Source of the DNA: an uncultured Alphaproteobacteria bacterium
GTDB taxonomy: Bacteria; Pseudomonadota; Alphaproteobacteria; RF32; CAG-239
Reading direction: 5' to 3'
DNA: 45,482 nt
Assembly: GCA_900540425.1 (NCBI GenBank)
Contig: UQFU01000006.1
Coordinates: 1-45,482 of the forward strand
The notes beneath the pieces were generated by a model. That model had not been told where the DNA came from, did no database searches, and saw only the letters and a program-made list of their open reading frames with translations. Below are positions 15,469-23,862 of the stretch, in pieces. The translations under genes were made by a program, and so were the position numbers. The first letter of the stretch is position 1, and every line of letters starts with the position of its first letter.

Positions 15469-16749
15469 ATGAATATGCAGATGGAACTCTTTGATTTTAA
15501 ATCCTATAATCCGGTACGGCTCGAAGAGCTGTTTGCCGCTTATTATGACTGTCGGCAGAACAAGCGCAAGACTTTTAATGCCCTGGAATTTGAGGGGGAT
15601 TATGAGGCAAAGCTGGTGGATTTGTGGCGCGAGATCAATGCCGGGACTTATTATCCCGGCCGTTCCATTGCTTTTATTGTTGACAAGCCGGTCAAGCGCG
15701 AGATTTTTGCCGCCGATTTTCGCGACCGGATTGTGCATCATTTGGTGATTAATAAACTGATGCCTTTGTTTGAGGCTTTGTTTATTACTGACAGTTACAG
15801 CTGCCGCGAAGGAAAGGGCAGTCAATACGGGATTAACCGGGTGGCGGAATTTGTCCGCGAATGTTCTGAAGATTATACCAAAGACTGTTATATTCTAAAG
15901 ATGGACATTCAATCCTTTTTTATGAGCATTGACAAGCGTATTCTGGCCAAGAGGCTGCACCGTTTTATCAATAAATATTATCATGCCGTGGACAAGGAGA
16001 TAATCCTGCGGCTGGTGGAGATTATCGTTTATCATTGTCCGCAGCTCAACTGTCTGGTTAAGGGAAAAAAGTCAAACTGGGACGGGCTTCCCCACTCCAA
16101 GAGTTTGTTTTATGCAGGAAAATACCGCGGGTTGCCGATTGGGAACTTGTCTTCGCAGGTGTTTGCCAATTTCTATATGGACGCGTTTGACAAGTTTGTG
16201 AAAAATGTGTTGAAAGTCAAGTACTATGGCCGATATGTCGATGATTTTGTGATTGTGCATGAGGACAAGGAATTTTTGGTACGGATTCAGGAAAAAATGC
16301 GCAATTTTATGCAGAAGGAGCTTCATTTGCGCTTGCATCCCAAAAAAATTTATTTGCAGCACTTTTCAAAAGGCGTTAAATTTATCGGCGCCGTCGTCAA
16401 GCCGGGGCGCATTTATATCGGAAACCGCACCAAAGGGAACTTATATCAAAAATTGCGCGAGTATAATCTGATGGCGAAGAACAATCCGAATTATGCCGAG
16501 CATGCGGAGCATTTTGTGGCAAGTATCAATTCTTATTTGGGGTTTATGATTCATTACAGCAGTTATAAGATCCGCCACAAGATGATTTGGGGGATGGTGG
16601 CGCCCGAGTGGTGGAAGCTGGTTTATACTTACGGCGCGGTTAACAAGCTGGTGCTCAAAAAAGATTATACTTCCAATGTGAAGTATCTGAAAAAAGTTCG
16701 CCATACGCCGCCGATTGACCATATTGACGAGGCGGAACCGTTATTTTAG
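15469..16749 (+). CDS. DGR reverse transcriptase
   Basis: A 426 aa reverse transcriptase. Palm motifs are KMDIQSFFMSID with the first catalytic Asp, LPIGNLSSQ with IGNLSSQ at residues 224-230, and YVDDF at 256-260. The (I/V/L)GxxxSQ form replaces the QGxxxSP of retroviral and group II intron enzymes and is typical of DGR reverse transcriptases, which misincorporate opposite template adenines. There is no maturase, RNase H or endonuclease domain, and the length fits the family. RDRIVHHLV near residue 87 is also family-like. Either ATG at 15469 or the one two codons later could start translation; AGGG lies upstream. It is the last gene of the cassette (avd, template array, RT) and is followed by a strong terminator. 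Confidence 0.97.
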   Translation: MNMQMELFDFKSYNPVRLEELFAAYYDCRQNKRKTFNALEFEGDYEAKLVDLWREINAGTYYPGRSIAFIVDKPVKREIFAADFRDRIVHHLVINKLMPLFEALFITDSYSCREGKGSQYGINRVAEFVRECSEDYTKDCYILKMDIQSFFMSIDKRILAKRLHRFINKYYHAVDKEIILRLVEIIVYHCPQLNCLVKGKKSNWDGLPHSKSLFYAGKYRGLPIGNLSSQVFANFYMDAFDKFVKNVLKVKYYGRYVDDFVIVHEDKEFLVRIQEKMRNFMQKELHLRLHPKKIYLQHFSKGVKFIGAVVKPGRIYIGNRTKGNLYQKLREYNLMAKNNPNYAEHAEHFVASINSYLGFMIHYSSYKIRHKMIWGMVAPEWWKLVYTYGAVNKLVLKKDYTSNVKYLKKVRHTPPIDHIDEAEPLF

Positions 16750-16757
16750 TTCGAAAA

Positions 16758-16797
16758 AAACGGAACAGCCGGCGTGGATGTTCCGTTGGCTTTTTTC
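16758..16797. terminator. Bidirectional terminator after the DGR
   Basis: ACGGAACA pairs with TGTTCCGT; an A run precedes the stem and TTTTTT follows. It can end the reverse transcriptase transcript and, on the other strand, the lipoprotein transcript. Confidence 0.85.
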
Positions 16798-16804
16798 AAA
16801 ATTT

Positions 16805-16996
16805 TTATTTGAGGTGAATTTGGGTGGTGGTGCAGTTGTCGTTAGAAACCGTTCCCATAAACGCGTTCATGTGGACCTGGCATTTTTCAATGGTCAGGCC
16901 GTCGCGGCCGTCTGAAGAGATTGATGTTACAAACGGTCCGGCATTGGTGCAGGCGCCGAGAGCCAGCAGGGCGGCGAGAAGCAGATATTTTTTCAT
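16805..16996 (-). CDS. Small lipoprotein
   Basis: A 63 aa precursor with a classic lipoprotein signal: MKKYLLLAALLALGAC, lipobox LGAC with Cys16 as the lipidated residue. The mature part of about 48 aa contains two more cysteines (IEKCQV and SNDNCTT), which may form a disulfide, and resembles short alphaproteobacterial envelope lipoproteins of unknown role. A GGAGGAAAA ribosome site lies directly upstream. It stands alone between the DGR and recA. Confidence 0.8.
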   Translation of the reverse strand: MKKYLLLAALLALGACTNAGPFVTSISSDGRDGLTIEKCQVHMNAFMGTVSNDNCTTTQIHLK

Positions 16997-17072
16997 TTTT
17001 CCTCCAAGATGTTAGTTCGCAATTAATGTGTCATGAAATGTAAAATATATCAAGTTATTTTGTGCGAGAAGC

Positions 17073-17102
17073 AAAAAAAAGCCGGGAATTCCCGGCTTTT
17101 TT
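17073..17102. terminator. Bidirectional terminator downstream of recA
   Basis: A perfect GC-rich palindrome GCCGGGAATTCCCGGC sits between an A8 run and a T6 run, just after the recA stop on the minus strand. Confidence 0.95.
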
Positions 17103-17118
17103 GCCTTATGAGCGCCGC

Positions 17119-18147
17119 TTATTCTTCGGAAGCGGGCAAATCTTCGCCGGTTAATTCTGTGGTCAGGTGTCCGGCGTCAGCACGAATCTTGTTTTCAATT
17201 TCCTGGGCGATTTCCGGATGTTCTCTTAGGAAAATTTTGGCGTTTTCACGTCCCTGGCCGAGTTTTTCGCCGTTGTAGGAGAACCAGGCGCCGGCTTTTT
17301 CGACAAATCCGGCTTTCATGCCGAGGTCGATTAACTCGCCGGTTTTGGAAATGCCTTCGCCGTACATGATGTCAAAGTCAACGGTTTTGAACGGAGGTGC
17401 GACTTTGTTTTTGACAATCTTAACGCGGGTTTGGCTGCCGATGATGTCTTCTTTGTCTTTGATTTTGCCGATGCTGCGGATATCAATGCGCACCGAGGCG
17501 TAAAACTTCAGGGCGTTGCCGCCGGTGGTGGTTTCGGGATTGCCGAACATAACGCCGATTTTCATGCGAATCTGGTTGATAAAGATAACCAGCGTATTAG
17601 AGCGGGAAACCGTGGCGGTCAGTTTGCGGAGCGCCTGGCTCATCAGGCGGGCGTGCAAGCCCATGTGCTGGTCGCCCATTTCTCCTTCCAGTTCGGCTTT
17701 GGGGACAAGCGCGGCAACCGAATCGACAACCAGGACGTCGATAGCGCCGGAGCGGACCAGCGTATCGGTAATTTCGAGCGCCTGTTCGCCGGCATCGGGT
17801 TGGGAAATCAGCAGATTTTCAAGGTCAACGCCGATTTTTTTGGCATAAGCGGGGTCAAGGGCATGTTCGGCGTCAACAAAGGCGCAGGTGCCGCCCTTTT
17901 TTTGCGCCTGTGCAATAACGCTCAAGGCCAGCGTGGTTTTACCGGAGCTTTCCGGGCCGTAAATTTCGACAATCCGGCCGCGCGGCATGCCGCCGATGCC
18001 AAGCGCAATGTCGATGCCGATGGAGCCGGTGGAAATAGCTTCGATATCCGCAACGGAATTGTTTTGTCCGAGGCGCATGATCGAACCTTTGCCGAAAGCT
18101 TTTTCGATTTGGCTCAGGGCCGCGTCAAGTGCTTTATCTTTATCCAT
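17119..18147 (-). CDS. recA: Recombinase RecA
   Basis: A 342 aa RecA, the DNA strand-exchange and SOS coprotease ATPase. Walker [10 protein letters not shown] is at residues 64-72, and other hallmarks are [13 protein letters not shown], the Walker B-like [25 protein letters not shown], and the L2 region [23 protein letters not shown]. The length is normal and the acidic C-terminal tail (DLPASEE) is present. No clear alphaproteobacterial SOS box (GTTC-N7-GTTC or GAAC-N7-GAAC) was found in the upstream 90 nt, so SOS control is not evident. A strong terminator follows. Confidence 0.98.
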   Translation of the reverse strand: MDKDKALDAALSQIEKAFGKGSIMRLGQNNSVADIEAISTGSIGIDIALGIGGMPRGRIVEIYGPESSGKTTLALSVIAQAQKKGGTCAFVDAEHALDPAYAKKIGVDLENLLISQPDAGEQALEITDTLVRSGAIDVLVVDSVAALVPKAELEGEMGDQHMGLHARLMSQALRKLTATVSRSNTLVIFINQIRMKIGVMFGNPETTTGGNALKFYASVRIDIRSIGKIKDKEDIIGSQTRVKIVKNKVAPPFKTVDFDIMYGEGISKTGELIDLGMKAGFVEKAGAWFSYNGEKLGQGRENAKIFLREHPEIAQEIENKIRADAGHLTTELTGEDLPASEE

Positions 18148-18234
18148 AGTTCAGTCTTTCATTCTAGAGGTTTATTCTGCTGGTATTAAAACGCAGATTT
18201 CGTTAATTTACAATTAATATTTTTACTTGTCAGA

Positions 18235-19122
18235 CTATTTTTGTTCTGATTTTGTTTCTATGCGGCTGGCGCGGCGCGTTCTCAGGTATTCGTCTGTGGC
18301 CGCGGTAACGACGGCGCCGAAGATGACAACCGCCCAGACCAGGTACATCCAGACCAGGAATATCGGCAGGGCGGCGAGGGCTCCGTACAACGTTTTATAG
18401 GTGGCGTTGCTCAGAATCAGCAAGCCGAAAATTTTGCGGATAATCCAAAACAGGCAGACGGCCGTAGCAGCGCCGAAAGCCGCATGGCTGATGCGGACCT
18501 TGCGGTTGGGAACCAGCACATATATCATAATCAGGATAATAAAGTTCAACAGGCTCGGCAGAGCATAGGTAATGGACGGGTGCGTGGTTTGCGACATAAA
18601 GTTTTGCAGCGTATAGATATAGCCGCGGAGCGACAAAGCGGCGCCCATCAGCAGCGGCCCCAGCGTGATGACTGTCCAATATAGGGTGATTTTGGTGGCA
18701 ATTCGCCGGGGTTTATGGACTTTGAAAATAAAGTTAAAACTGTTTTCGATAGTGGAAAGCAGCAAAATGGCGGTTACGGCCAGGCCGACGACGCCGACGG
18801 TGGTCAATTTGGCCGTGGCGTTGATGAACTGGTCAAAATAACTGCTGATTTCTTCTCCGATGGAAGGGATAAAGTTTTTCAGCAAAACTTCCTGGAGCTG
18901 TTCGCGGACGTCGGCAAACACCGGAAACGCCGAAAATATGGCCAGGGCTATTGCCAAAAGCGGCACCAAGGCGATCAGGGACGTATAGCTCAGGGAAGAC
19001 GAAACGCGGAGAATTGTGTCATTGCGGGCGCGCTGGGCAAGAAATACCAAAAAATCCCGGCTTTCGGCGGCGGCTTTCTTTAGGCAGGCGGCGGTTTTGC
19101 TTTTAATATTTGTTAATTTCAT
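18235..19122 (-). CDS. YihY/BrkB-family membrane protein
   Basis: A 295 aa inner-membrane protein of the YihY (formerly 'RNase BN', BrkB) family. It has the family pattern LRVSSSLSYTSLIALVPLLAI and about six membrane segments, ending in AALPIFLVWMYLVWAVVIFGA, a highly conserved family string. Function is unknown; transport of lipids or small molecules has been proposed. The start at 19122 (MKLTNIKSK) gives the normal N-terminus; a longer frame extends into the fabI upstream region and reads through AT-rich DNA. It is divergent from fabI. Confidence 0.88.
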   Translation of the reverse strand: MKLTNIKSKTAACLKKAAAESRDFLVFLAQRARNDTILRVSSSLSYTSLIALVPLLAIALAIFSAFPVFADVREQLQEVLLKNFIPSIGEEISSYFDQFINATAKLTTVGVVGLAVTAILLLSTIENSFNFIFKVHKPRRIATKITLYWTVITLGPLLMGAALSLRGYIYTLQNFMSQTTHPSITYALPSLLNFIILIMIYVLVPNRKVRISHAAFGAATAVCLFWIIRKIFGLLILSNATYKTLYGALAALPIFLVWMYLVWAVVIFGAVVTAATDEYLRTRRASRIETKSEQK

Positions 19123-19228
19123 ACCAGTCCGTGAAAAAAATAGTTTACAAAGGCCAATTATTTTTATATTAAATTGGATAATTAATTTTAATATAGTTAA
19201 TTTTTTTAATAAAGCAAAGGAAAATATT

Positions 19229-20056
19229 ATGACGACATCTGCACCGTTAATGGCTGGCAAAAAAGGTCTTATTATGGGACTTGCCAATGACAAGTCTATT
19301 GCTTGGGGAATTGCACAGGCTCTGAATGCTCAGGGCGCGCAGCTGGCGATTTCTTATCAGAACGAAGCTTTGGAGAAAAGAGTTCAGCCTTTGGCTGCCC
19401 AGCTTGACAAAGAAGCTTTGCTGCTCAAATGTGACGTCAGCGACAGTGCCAGTGTTGAACAATGCTTTAAGGAACTTGGCGAAAAGTGGGGGAAAATTGA
19501 CTTTTTGGTTCATGCCATTGCCTTTTCCGACAAGAACCAGCTTAAAGGGCGTACGATTGATACGACCCGCGATAATTTTGCCATGACAATGGAAATTTCC
19601 TGTTTCTCTTTCCTTGAGGCCTGCAAATTTGCTTCGCCGATTATGAATGAAGGCGGCGCCATTGTAACTTTGACTTATATGGGGTCGGAACGCGTTTTGC
19701 CGAATTATAATATTATGGGTGTTGCCAAGGCCGCATTGGAGGCTTCGGTTCGTTATGCTGCTACCGACATGGGGGCTCAGGGAGTTCGGGTTAACGCTAT
19801 TTCCGCCGGTCCGATTAAGACTTTGGCCGCTTCCGGCATTGGCGATTTTCGCAAGATTTTGCACTGGAATGAGCTGAACGCTCCTTTGCAGCGCAATGTC
19901 ACTCAAGAAGAAGTCGGCATGGCCGCCCTCGGTCTGCTTTCAGCCTGCGGCACCGGCATTACCGGCGAGGTTATCCATGTTGACTGCGGCTATCATACGG
20001 TTGGTATGCTGAATTTGGAGAATGCGGCTAAGACGGCTGCGATGCTCACCGAATAA
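19229..20056 (+). CDS. fabI: Enoyl-[acyl-carrier-protein] reductase FabI
   Basis: A 275 aa short-chain dehydrogenase of type II fatty acid synthesis, reducing enoyl-ACP with NAD(P)H. Key features are GKKGLIMGLANDKSIAWGIA for the divergent Rossmann nucleotide site, LTYMGSERVLPNYNIMGVAKAALEAS containing the catalytic Tyr160 and Lys167, and ISAGPIKTLAASGI. The start at 19229 has an AAAGG ribosome site 8 nt upstream; the upstream in-frame extension overlaps the divergent yihY and is rejected. It appears to be a single-gene unit ending before a GC-rich hairpin. Confidence 0.96.
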   Translation: MTTSAPLMAGKKGLIMGLANDKSIAWGIAQALNAQGAQLAISYQNEALEKRVQPLAAQLDKEALLLKCDVSDSASVEQCFKELGEKWGKIDFLVHAIAFSDKNQLKGRTIDTTRDNFAMTMEISCFSFLEACKFASPIMNEGGAIVTLTYMGSERVLPNYNIMGVAKAALEASVRYAATDMGAQGVRVNAISAGPIKTLAASGIGDFRKILHWNELNAPLQRNVTQEEVGMAALGLLSACGTGITGEVIHVDCGYHTVGMLNLENAAKTAAMLTE

Positions 20057-20073
20057 AAAAGTTCGTATAACGG

Positions 20074-20115
20074 TTTATTAGAGCGACTTTAGCGGAGCTC
20101 GAAAAATTCAGGTAT
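20074..20115 (+). repeat. Copy of a dispersed intergenic repeat
   Basis: TTATTAGAGC followed by GGAGCTCGAAAAATTCAGGTA closely matches the sequence starting at 23880 after gatC (TTATTAGAGC, then GGGTCTCGAAAAATTCATGTA). Both follow a stop codon directly. Confidence 0.7.
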
Positions 20116-20125
20116 TTAATGGAAC

Positions 20126-20150
20126 GAAGCCCTGTATCAAACAGGGCTTC
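20126..20150. terminator. Hairpin between fabI and HTH gene
   Basis: GAAGCCCTGT pairs perfectly with ACAGGGCTTC around a 5 nt loop. The trailing T tract is weak on both strands, but position between convergent genes supports a terminator role. Confidence 0.7.
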
Positions 20151-20153
20151 TGG

Positions 20154-20387
20154 TTATTTCCGGTCAACGAGTTCGATTTTGATGTCTTTGTTGTACAAAA
20201 TAAGCATTTTTCTTATTAGGCTGAAATATGTGTATTTGCCAAGTTCGGTGCGGTCGATAATTCCGGGATTTTTTCTTAGCCTGATGGCGGCCTGTTTTTG
20301 CGAAATTCCCTGTTGCCAGCGAGCCAGCATCAGCTCATGCCCCAATGCCCGCCGCATAATGTCGATTTCAAAATCTTTTATAATCAT
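20154..20387 (-). CDS. Small XRE-like helix-turn-helix protein
   Basis: A 77 aa protein whose centre reads ELMLARWQQGISQKQAAIRL, RKNPGIIDRTELGKYTYF, the usual helix-turn-helix pattern of Cro/C1/XRE DNA-binding proteins. It has nothing beyond one DNA-binding domain. A GGAGC ribosome site lies 9 nt upstream on the minus strand. Upstream on the same strand are a terminator-like hairpin and a folded RNA-like segment, so expression may depend on readthrough or on a promoter between terminator and gene. No toxin partner is adjacent. The DNA target is unknown; autoregulation is only a guess. Confidence 0.75.
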   Translation of the reverse strand: MIIKDFEIDIMRRALGHELMLARWQQGISQKQAAIRLRKNPGIIDRTELGKYTYFSLIRKMLILYNKDIKIELVDRK

Positions 20388-20410
20388 TTTTTAGCTCCTG
20401 TTTATTTAAG

Positions 20411-20446
20411 TTAAACAAAACCGCCAATTCTAAAAAGAACGGCGGT
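20411..20446 (-). terminator. Intrinsic terminator upstream of HTH gene (minus strand)
   Basis: ACCGCC pairs with GGCGGT, with an inner TTC/GAA, and on the minus strand the stem is followed by TTTTGTTT. It lies between the folded RNA candidate (20451-20552) and the HTH gene. Confidence 0.75.
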
Positions 20447-20450
20447 GGAG

Positions 20451-20552
20451 CTCAAAAACTGTGTAGAAGCAGTCATCGTTATTCGTTACGCAAGCGTACT
20501 TATCTCCGATACTCCACCATAAGGTGGATAATCTCTACAAGATGTTTTTGAG
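20451..20552 (-). ncRNA. Candidate structured RNA or leader, identity unknown
   Basis: A long closing stem joins CTCAAAAAC (20451-20459) to GTTTTTGAG (20544-20552) and, after a small internal loop, TGTAGA (20462-20467) to TCTACA (20534-20539). Inside are a perfect hairpin TCCACC-ATAA-GGTGGA (20513-20528) and a small ACGC-AA-GCGT hairpin (20488-20497). A minus-strand terminator follows, so a short minus-strand transcript or an attenuated leader for the HTH gene is plausible. The fold is symmetric on both strands; the terminator sets the likely direction. It matches no RNA family I recognise. Confidence 0.5.
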
Positions 20553-20938
20553 ACACCACAGCTCATCTCTGAACTGCAAAAACAAGATTAATGCAAATAA
20601 GAGAAAATGCAAGGATTTTTTTGAGGTGTTTATGGCGTGCGCCTGCCGTGCAGGTCATCCTCGGCCTGAACCCGAAGGGCGAAGAATAGCCGGGTATCTA
20701 AAAACAAAGTAGCTCTATTATATTTGGATCCCCATGTTATTTCTTACTGCGTTCGGGCATAAGAATGGCGGCGGAGGGGGGATTACGTTTGGCTCTGAAG
20801 ATGAAGGGAAAGGAAGAAAAGCATAATTTCGGCGCGGTATTTTGCTGTTTTTTTGAAGTTTTAAGGCAAAATAATGCTGGATTCAGATGGTTTTTTGTGA
20901 TATTATGCAAAAAAATAAGGTAAAGCGGAGTGTGGGGG
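20553..20938. other. Intergenic stretch with decayed repeat remnants
   Basis: No gene is seen. Around 20650-20690 the sequence GTCATCCTCGGCCTGAACCC resembles a decayed copy of the CCTCGGGCTTGACCCGAGG palindromes of alphaproteobacteria. The remainder is unremarkable. Confidence 0.4.
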
Positions 20939-21541
20939 ATGAAAACTGAGCTTTACAATGAATATCAAAAATTAATCGCTGAAACGAATCAGTATCGTAA
21001 TAACGGCTCGCGTGTCAAAGACGTGAAAAAGCTGCGTTTTATGGCAGTTATGAAAGCGGCGGAACAGCCGGAAGCTTCCCCGTATAATCTCCGGGTGCTG
21101 GCAAATGAGAATTTTCGCAAATATGTGGTTGAGATTGTTTATATCGATGCGGTGTTGGATAAAAACCGCCAGCGTCGCGAAAGCCGGGAATTTTTTGAAC
21201 GGAATATTTATACCCGGGGAATGGAAATTTCTGCAGCGCCGATTTTGACGGATAATCTGGTACGGGCCTTAACGCCGGAAAAAATTAACAGTTACATGAC
21301 CAAGATTACCGGTTTTGCAACCGAAAAAGTTTATACCCGCGACATTATTGCCCAGACACGCCAAGAACGGGAACAACAGAAGGAGTTCGCGGGTAGGGCG
21401 GATCATGAGGCTTTGTTCCGGCAGGCTTTTGCCGCTTTTCAACAGGTTTATTCCGGGAGGCAGGAAAATGCGGCGGTTATGCATCGCGAGCGGGAGTTAG
21501 CCGAAGAGCGGCGTTATTATCTGCAAAGCCGGCAACGTTAG
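20939..21541 (+). CDS. Hypothetical charged helical protein
   Basis: A 200 aa protein with no recognised domain. It is rich in Arg, Glu and Gln, especially in the C-terminal third (ARQ-rich stretches near TRQEREQQKEF and HRERELAEERRYYLQSRQR), and looks fully helical, possibly coiled coil. No signal peptide or membrane segment is seen. The ATG at 20939 is chosen because GGAG sits 8-11 nt upstream; a GTG three codons earlier would overlap that site. A clear terminator follows, so it is probably monocistronic. Confidence 0.75.
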   Translation: MKTELYNEYQKLIAETNQYRNNGSRVKDVKKLRFMAVMKAAEQPEASPYNLRVLANENFRKYVVEIVYIDAVLDKNRQRRESREFFERNIYTRGMEISAAPILTDNLVRALTPEKINSYMTKITGFATEKVYTRDIIAQTRQEREQQKEFAGRADHEALFRQAFAAFQQVYSGRQENAAVMHRERELAEERRYYLQSRQR

Positions 21542-21557
21542 CGGGTTGTTTTTTATC

Positions 21558-21580
21558 AAGCGGCGCAGGCCGCTTTTTTG
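21558..21580 (+). terminator. Intrinsic terminator
   Basis: AAGCGGC pairs with GCCGCTT around a GCAG loop and is followed by TTTT, directly after the 200 aa gene. Confidence 0.88.
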
Positions 21581-21681
21581 TTGCAAATTATCGTTTTTCT
21601 AAAATAATTCTTGAGTTTTTGGGTGAAAATTATATATTAAATCCGTTGTTTTAAATGTGTTTTTAAAAAAAGAGCGTGGCA

Positions 21682-23496
21682 ATGGTTCAGTTTGATTCCC
21701 CTTTTCCAAAAACCCGGAAAAGTCTCCGAAAAGTCTTAAGTTTGCGAATTATGATGAAAGCTCTGTTAATTGCGCTGGCGATTTTTGGGGTATTGTTTAT
21801 ATTTGTTTTGGTTGGGCTGATCGGTTTGCTCGGAACTGAAACCAAGTTGACGCTTCCGGTTCCCGAAAAGGCGATTTTGACGGTTAATTTTGACAATCCG
21901 CTGCCGGAACGCCGCGGAGACGAGTGGTTGTATGGTTTTTCCGAACAACCGCAGCTGTCTTTTTATGAAACCGTTAAAGCTTTGAATGTGGCGGCGACAG
22001 ACGACAGGGTAAAGGCAATAGCTGCCGAAGTCAATGTTTCTTCTTTGGGGCTGGCGCAGATTGAAGAGTTGCGCGAAACGATCAAGTATTTTCGTTCCAA
22101 AGGCAAAAAAGCTTATGTTTATTCAACCGGAATGGGGAGTTTCGGCGGCGGTACGTCAGAGTATTATCTGGCGGCGGCTTTTGATGAAATTTGGATGCAG
22201 CCGAATACGGAAATCGGAATTACGGGTATCAGCATTGAAGTACCGTTTTTGCGCGATGTGCTGAATAAAATCGGGATAATGCCGGAGTTTTATGCCCGCC
22301 ACGAATATAAAAACGCTATGGCCAGCCTGTTGGACAGTAAACTTTCTCCTCAATACAAAAGCGAGATGACCAAGCTGGGCGGAACGATTTTTCTGAAGTT
22401 TATCAACGAAGTCAGCGCCGATCGCAAAATCGAAACCAAAAAAATGTTTGAACTGGTTGACAAGGCGCCAATCCGGGCCGAAGACGGGTTGGACAGCCGT
22501 TTGATTGACATTGTGGCTTTTAAAAATGACTTTATCGACGAACTGAAACAGCGCACTGGCGGGGCAGAGCTTTATCCTTTGGCTTCTTATGCCGCCGAAA
22601 TCAAAGATAACCGCGGCAAGCTGCCGGTAATTGCCTTTTTGGTTTTAGACGGCGAAATCGTGGAAGGCGATGTCGGACAGAATGTCTGGCAGCAGGGGGT
22701 TGTTTCTTCCCGGCAGACGGTCGAACAGCTTGAGGAAATTTCCCGGCTGCCCGATTTGCGGGGTTTGGTTTTGCGGATTAATTCCCCGGGCGGCAGCTAT
22801 ACGGCCTCTGCGGAAATTTGGAATGCCATCAATACTCTGAAAAAAAAGAAAGATATTCCGGTCGTGGTTACAATGGGCGATTATGCGGCTTCCGGCGGCT
22901 ATTTTGTGGCTTTGGCCGGGGATTATATTTTTGCCGAGCCGTTGACGGTAACGGGGTCTATCGGCGTGTTGGGCGGCAAAATGGTGCTTGAGCGGCTGTG
23001 GAAAAAGCTTGATGTGCATTGGGCCGGTTTGCAGTTTGGCGAAAATGCCGGCATTTTAAGCGGAAACCGCAAGTTCAGCCCATCGGAGAAAGCGGCTTTT
23101 AACCGTTCTTTGGACAATGTCTATCGCGATTTTACCGCACAGGTGGAAAAATCCCGCAAAATTCCGGCTCAGGATATGGATAAGCTTGCCCGCGGGCGGA
23201 TTTGGCAAGGGGCGTCGGCGGTTCAAAACCGTCTGGTTGACGAGACGGGGGGCATTGGTGCGGCATTTTTGAAAGTCCGGAAATTGTCAAAGCCAAGAAA
23301 AGGGCAGCGCTTTCGGATTGTTGAGTTTCCGCGGGCAAAAACTCTGCCGGAGAAAATCAGCGAGCTGATTAGCGGGGCGCCGCGGATTTCGGTTCAGAAG
23401 GTTATTGAGGACAGCGGTCTGCCTCTGCGGCAAATGAAGCTGTTGCAGCGTTTGCAATATGATGCGGTTTTGCCGCCGTTTGATATTGCGATGTAG
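21682..23496 (+). CDS. sppA: Signal peptide peptidase SppA, 67 kDa type
   Basis: A 604 aa inner-membrane serine protease that degrades released signal peptides. A single membrane anchor lies near residues 28-52. Two S49 domains follow, as in the long E. coli type. The dyad is seen: Lys210 in HEYKNAMAS from the N-terminal half and Ser404 in DYAASGGYFVALAGDYIFA from the C-terminal half, close to E. coli Lys209/Ser409. GSIGVLGG follows the serine. The ATG at 21682 is preferred over a GTG two codons earlier because of spacing to AGAG; both are possible. It precedes gatC by 78 nt. Confidence 0.94.
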   Translation: MVQFDSPFPKTRKSLRKVLSLRIMMKALLIALAIFGVLFIFVLVGLIGLLGTETKLTLPVPEKAILTVNFDNPLPERRGDEWLYGFSEQPQLSFYETVKALNVAATDDRVKAIAAEVNVSSLGLAQIEELRETIKYFRSKGKKAYVYSTGMGSFGGGTSEYYLAAAFDEIWMQPNTEIGITGISIEVPFLRDVLNKIGIMPEFYARHEYKNAMASLLDSKLSPQYKSEMTKLGGTIFLKFINEVSADRKIETKKMFELVDKAPIRAEDGLDSRLIDIVAFKNDFIDELKQRTGGAELYPLASYAAEIKDNRGKLPVIAFLVLDGEIVEGDVGQNVWQQGVVSSRQTVEQLEEISRLPDLRGLVLRINSPGGSYTASAEIWNAINTLKKKKDIPVVVTMGDYAASGGYFVALAGDYIFAEPLTVTGSIGVLGGKMVLERLWKKLDVHWAGLQFGENAGILSGNRKFSPSEKAAFNRSLDNVYRDFTAQVEKSRKIPAQDMDKLARGRIWQGASAVQNRLVDETGGIGAAFLKVRKLSKPRKGQRFRIVEFPRAKTLPEKISELISGAPRISVQKVIEDSGLPLRQMKLLQRLQYDAVLPPFDIAM

Positions 23497-23574
23497 ATAA
23501 CCGCTCAATCAAAGTTGATTTAATTGAGAAACGTTTTATTTTAGGACTAAACAAGGCAAAAATAGGAATAAAAA

Positions 23575-23862
23575 ATGGCTATAGATGCAGAAACCGTAAA
23601 AAAAGTGGCGTTCTTGTCACGTTTGCGGGTTGATGACGATAAGATTGAAGACACTAAAAACGAGTTTAACAAAATTCTGGCCTGGATTGGGGAGCTTAAC
23701 GAAGTTGATACGGACGGTACCGAGCCGTTGGTTTCTGTTAATCAGACCAATCTGGTCATGCGTGCGGACAGAGTGACGGAAGGCAATCAGCCCGAAGCGG
23801 TGCTGGCTAATGCGCCATTACAGGAGTATGGGTATTTTGCCGTTCCCAAAGTCATCGAGTAA
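23575..23862 (+). CDS. gatC: Asp-tRNA(Asn)/Glu-tRNA(Gln) amidotransferase subunit C
   Basis: A 95 aa GatC, the small subunit that holds GatA and GatB together in the tRNA-dependent amidotransferase. Family features are VKKVAFLSRLRVDDD at the start and ILAWIGELNEVDTDGTEPL in the centre, ending with EYGYFAVPKVIE. The enzyme makes Gln-tRNA and/or Asn-tRNA in organisms lacking the direct synthetases. gatA follows only after 324 nt occupied by repeats, so the gatCAB operon appears split by repeat insertion. Confidence 0.95.
   Translation: MAIDAETVKKVAFLSRLRVDDDKIEDTKNEFNKILAWIGELNEVDTDGTEPLVSVNQTNLVMRADRVTEGNQPEAVLANAPLQEYGYFAVPKVIE

Noticed and set aside
18148..18234. SOS box upstream of recA
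   Set aside because: Only a GAAT-N8-GAAC near-match was found; it does not fit the alphaproteobacterial spacing or sequence.
20451..20552. 6S RNA, tmRNA or type III antitoxin RNA
   Set aside because: The fold lacks the tag frame and tRNA-like ends of tmRNA, the length and bubble of 6S RNA, and the tandem repeats of a type III antitoxin; no toxin is downstream.
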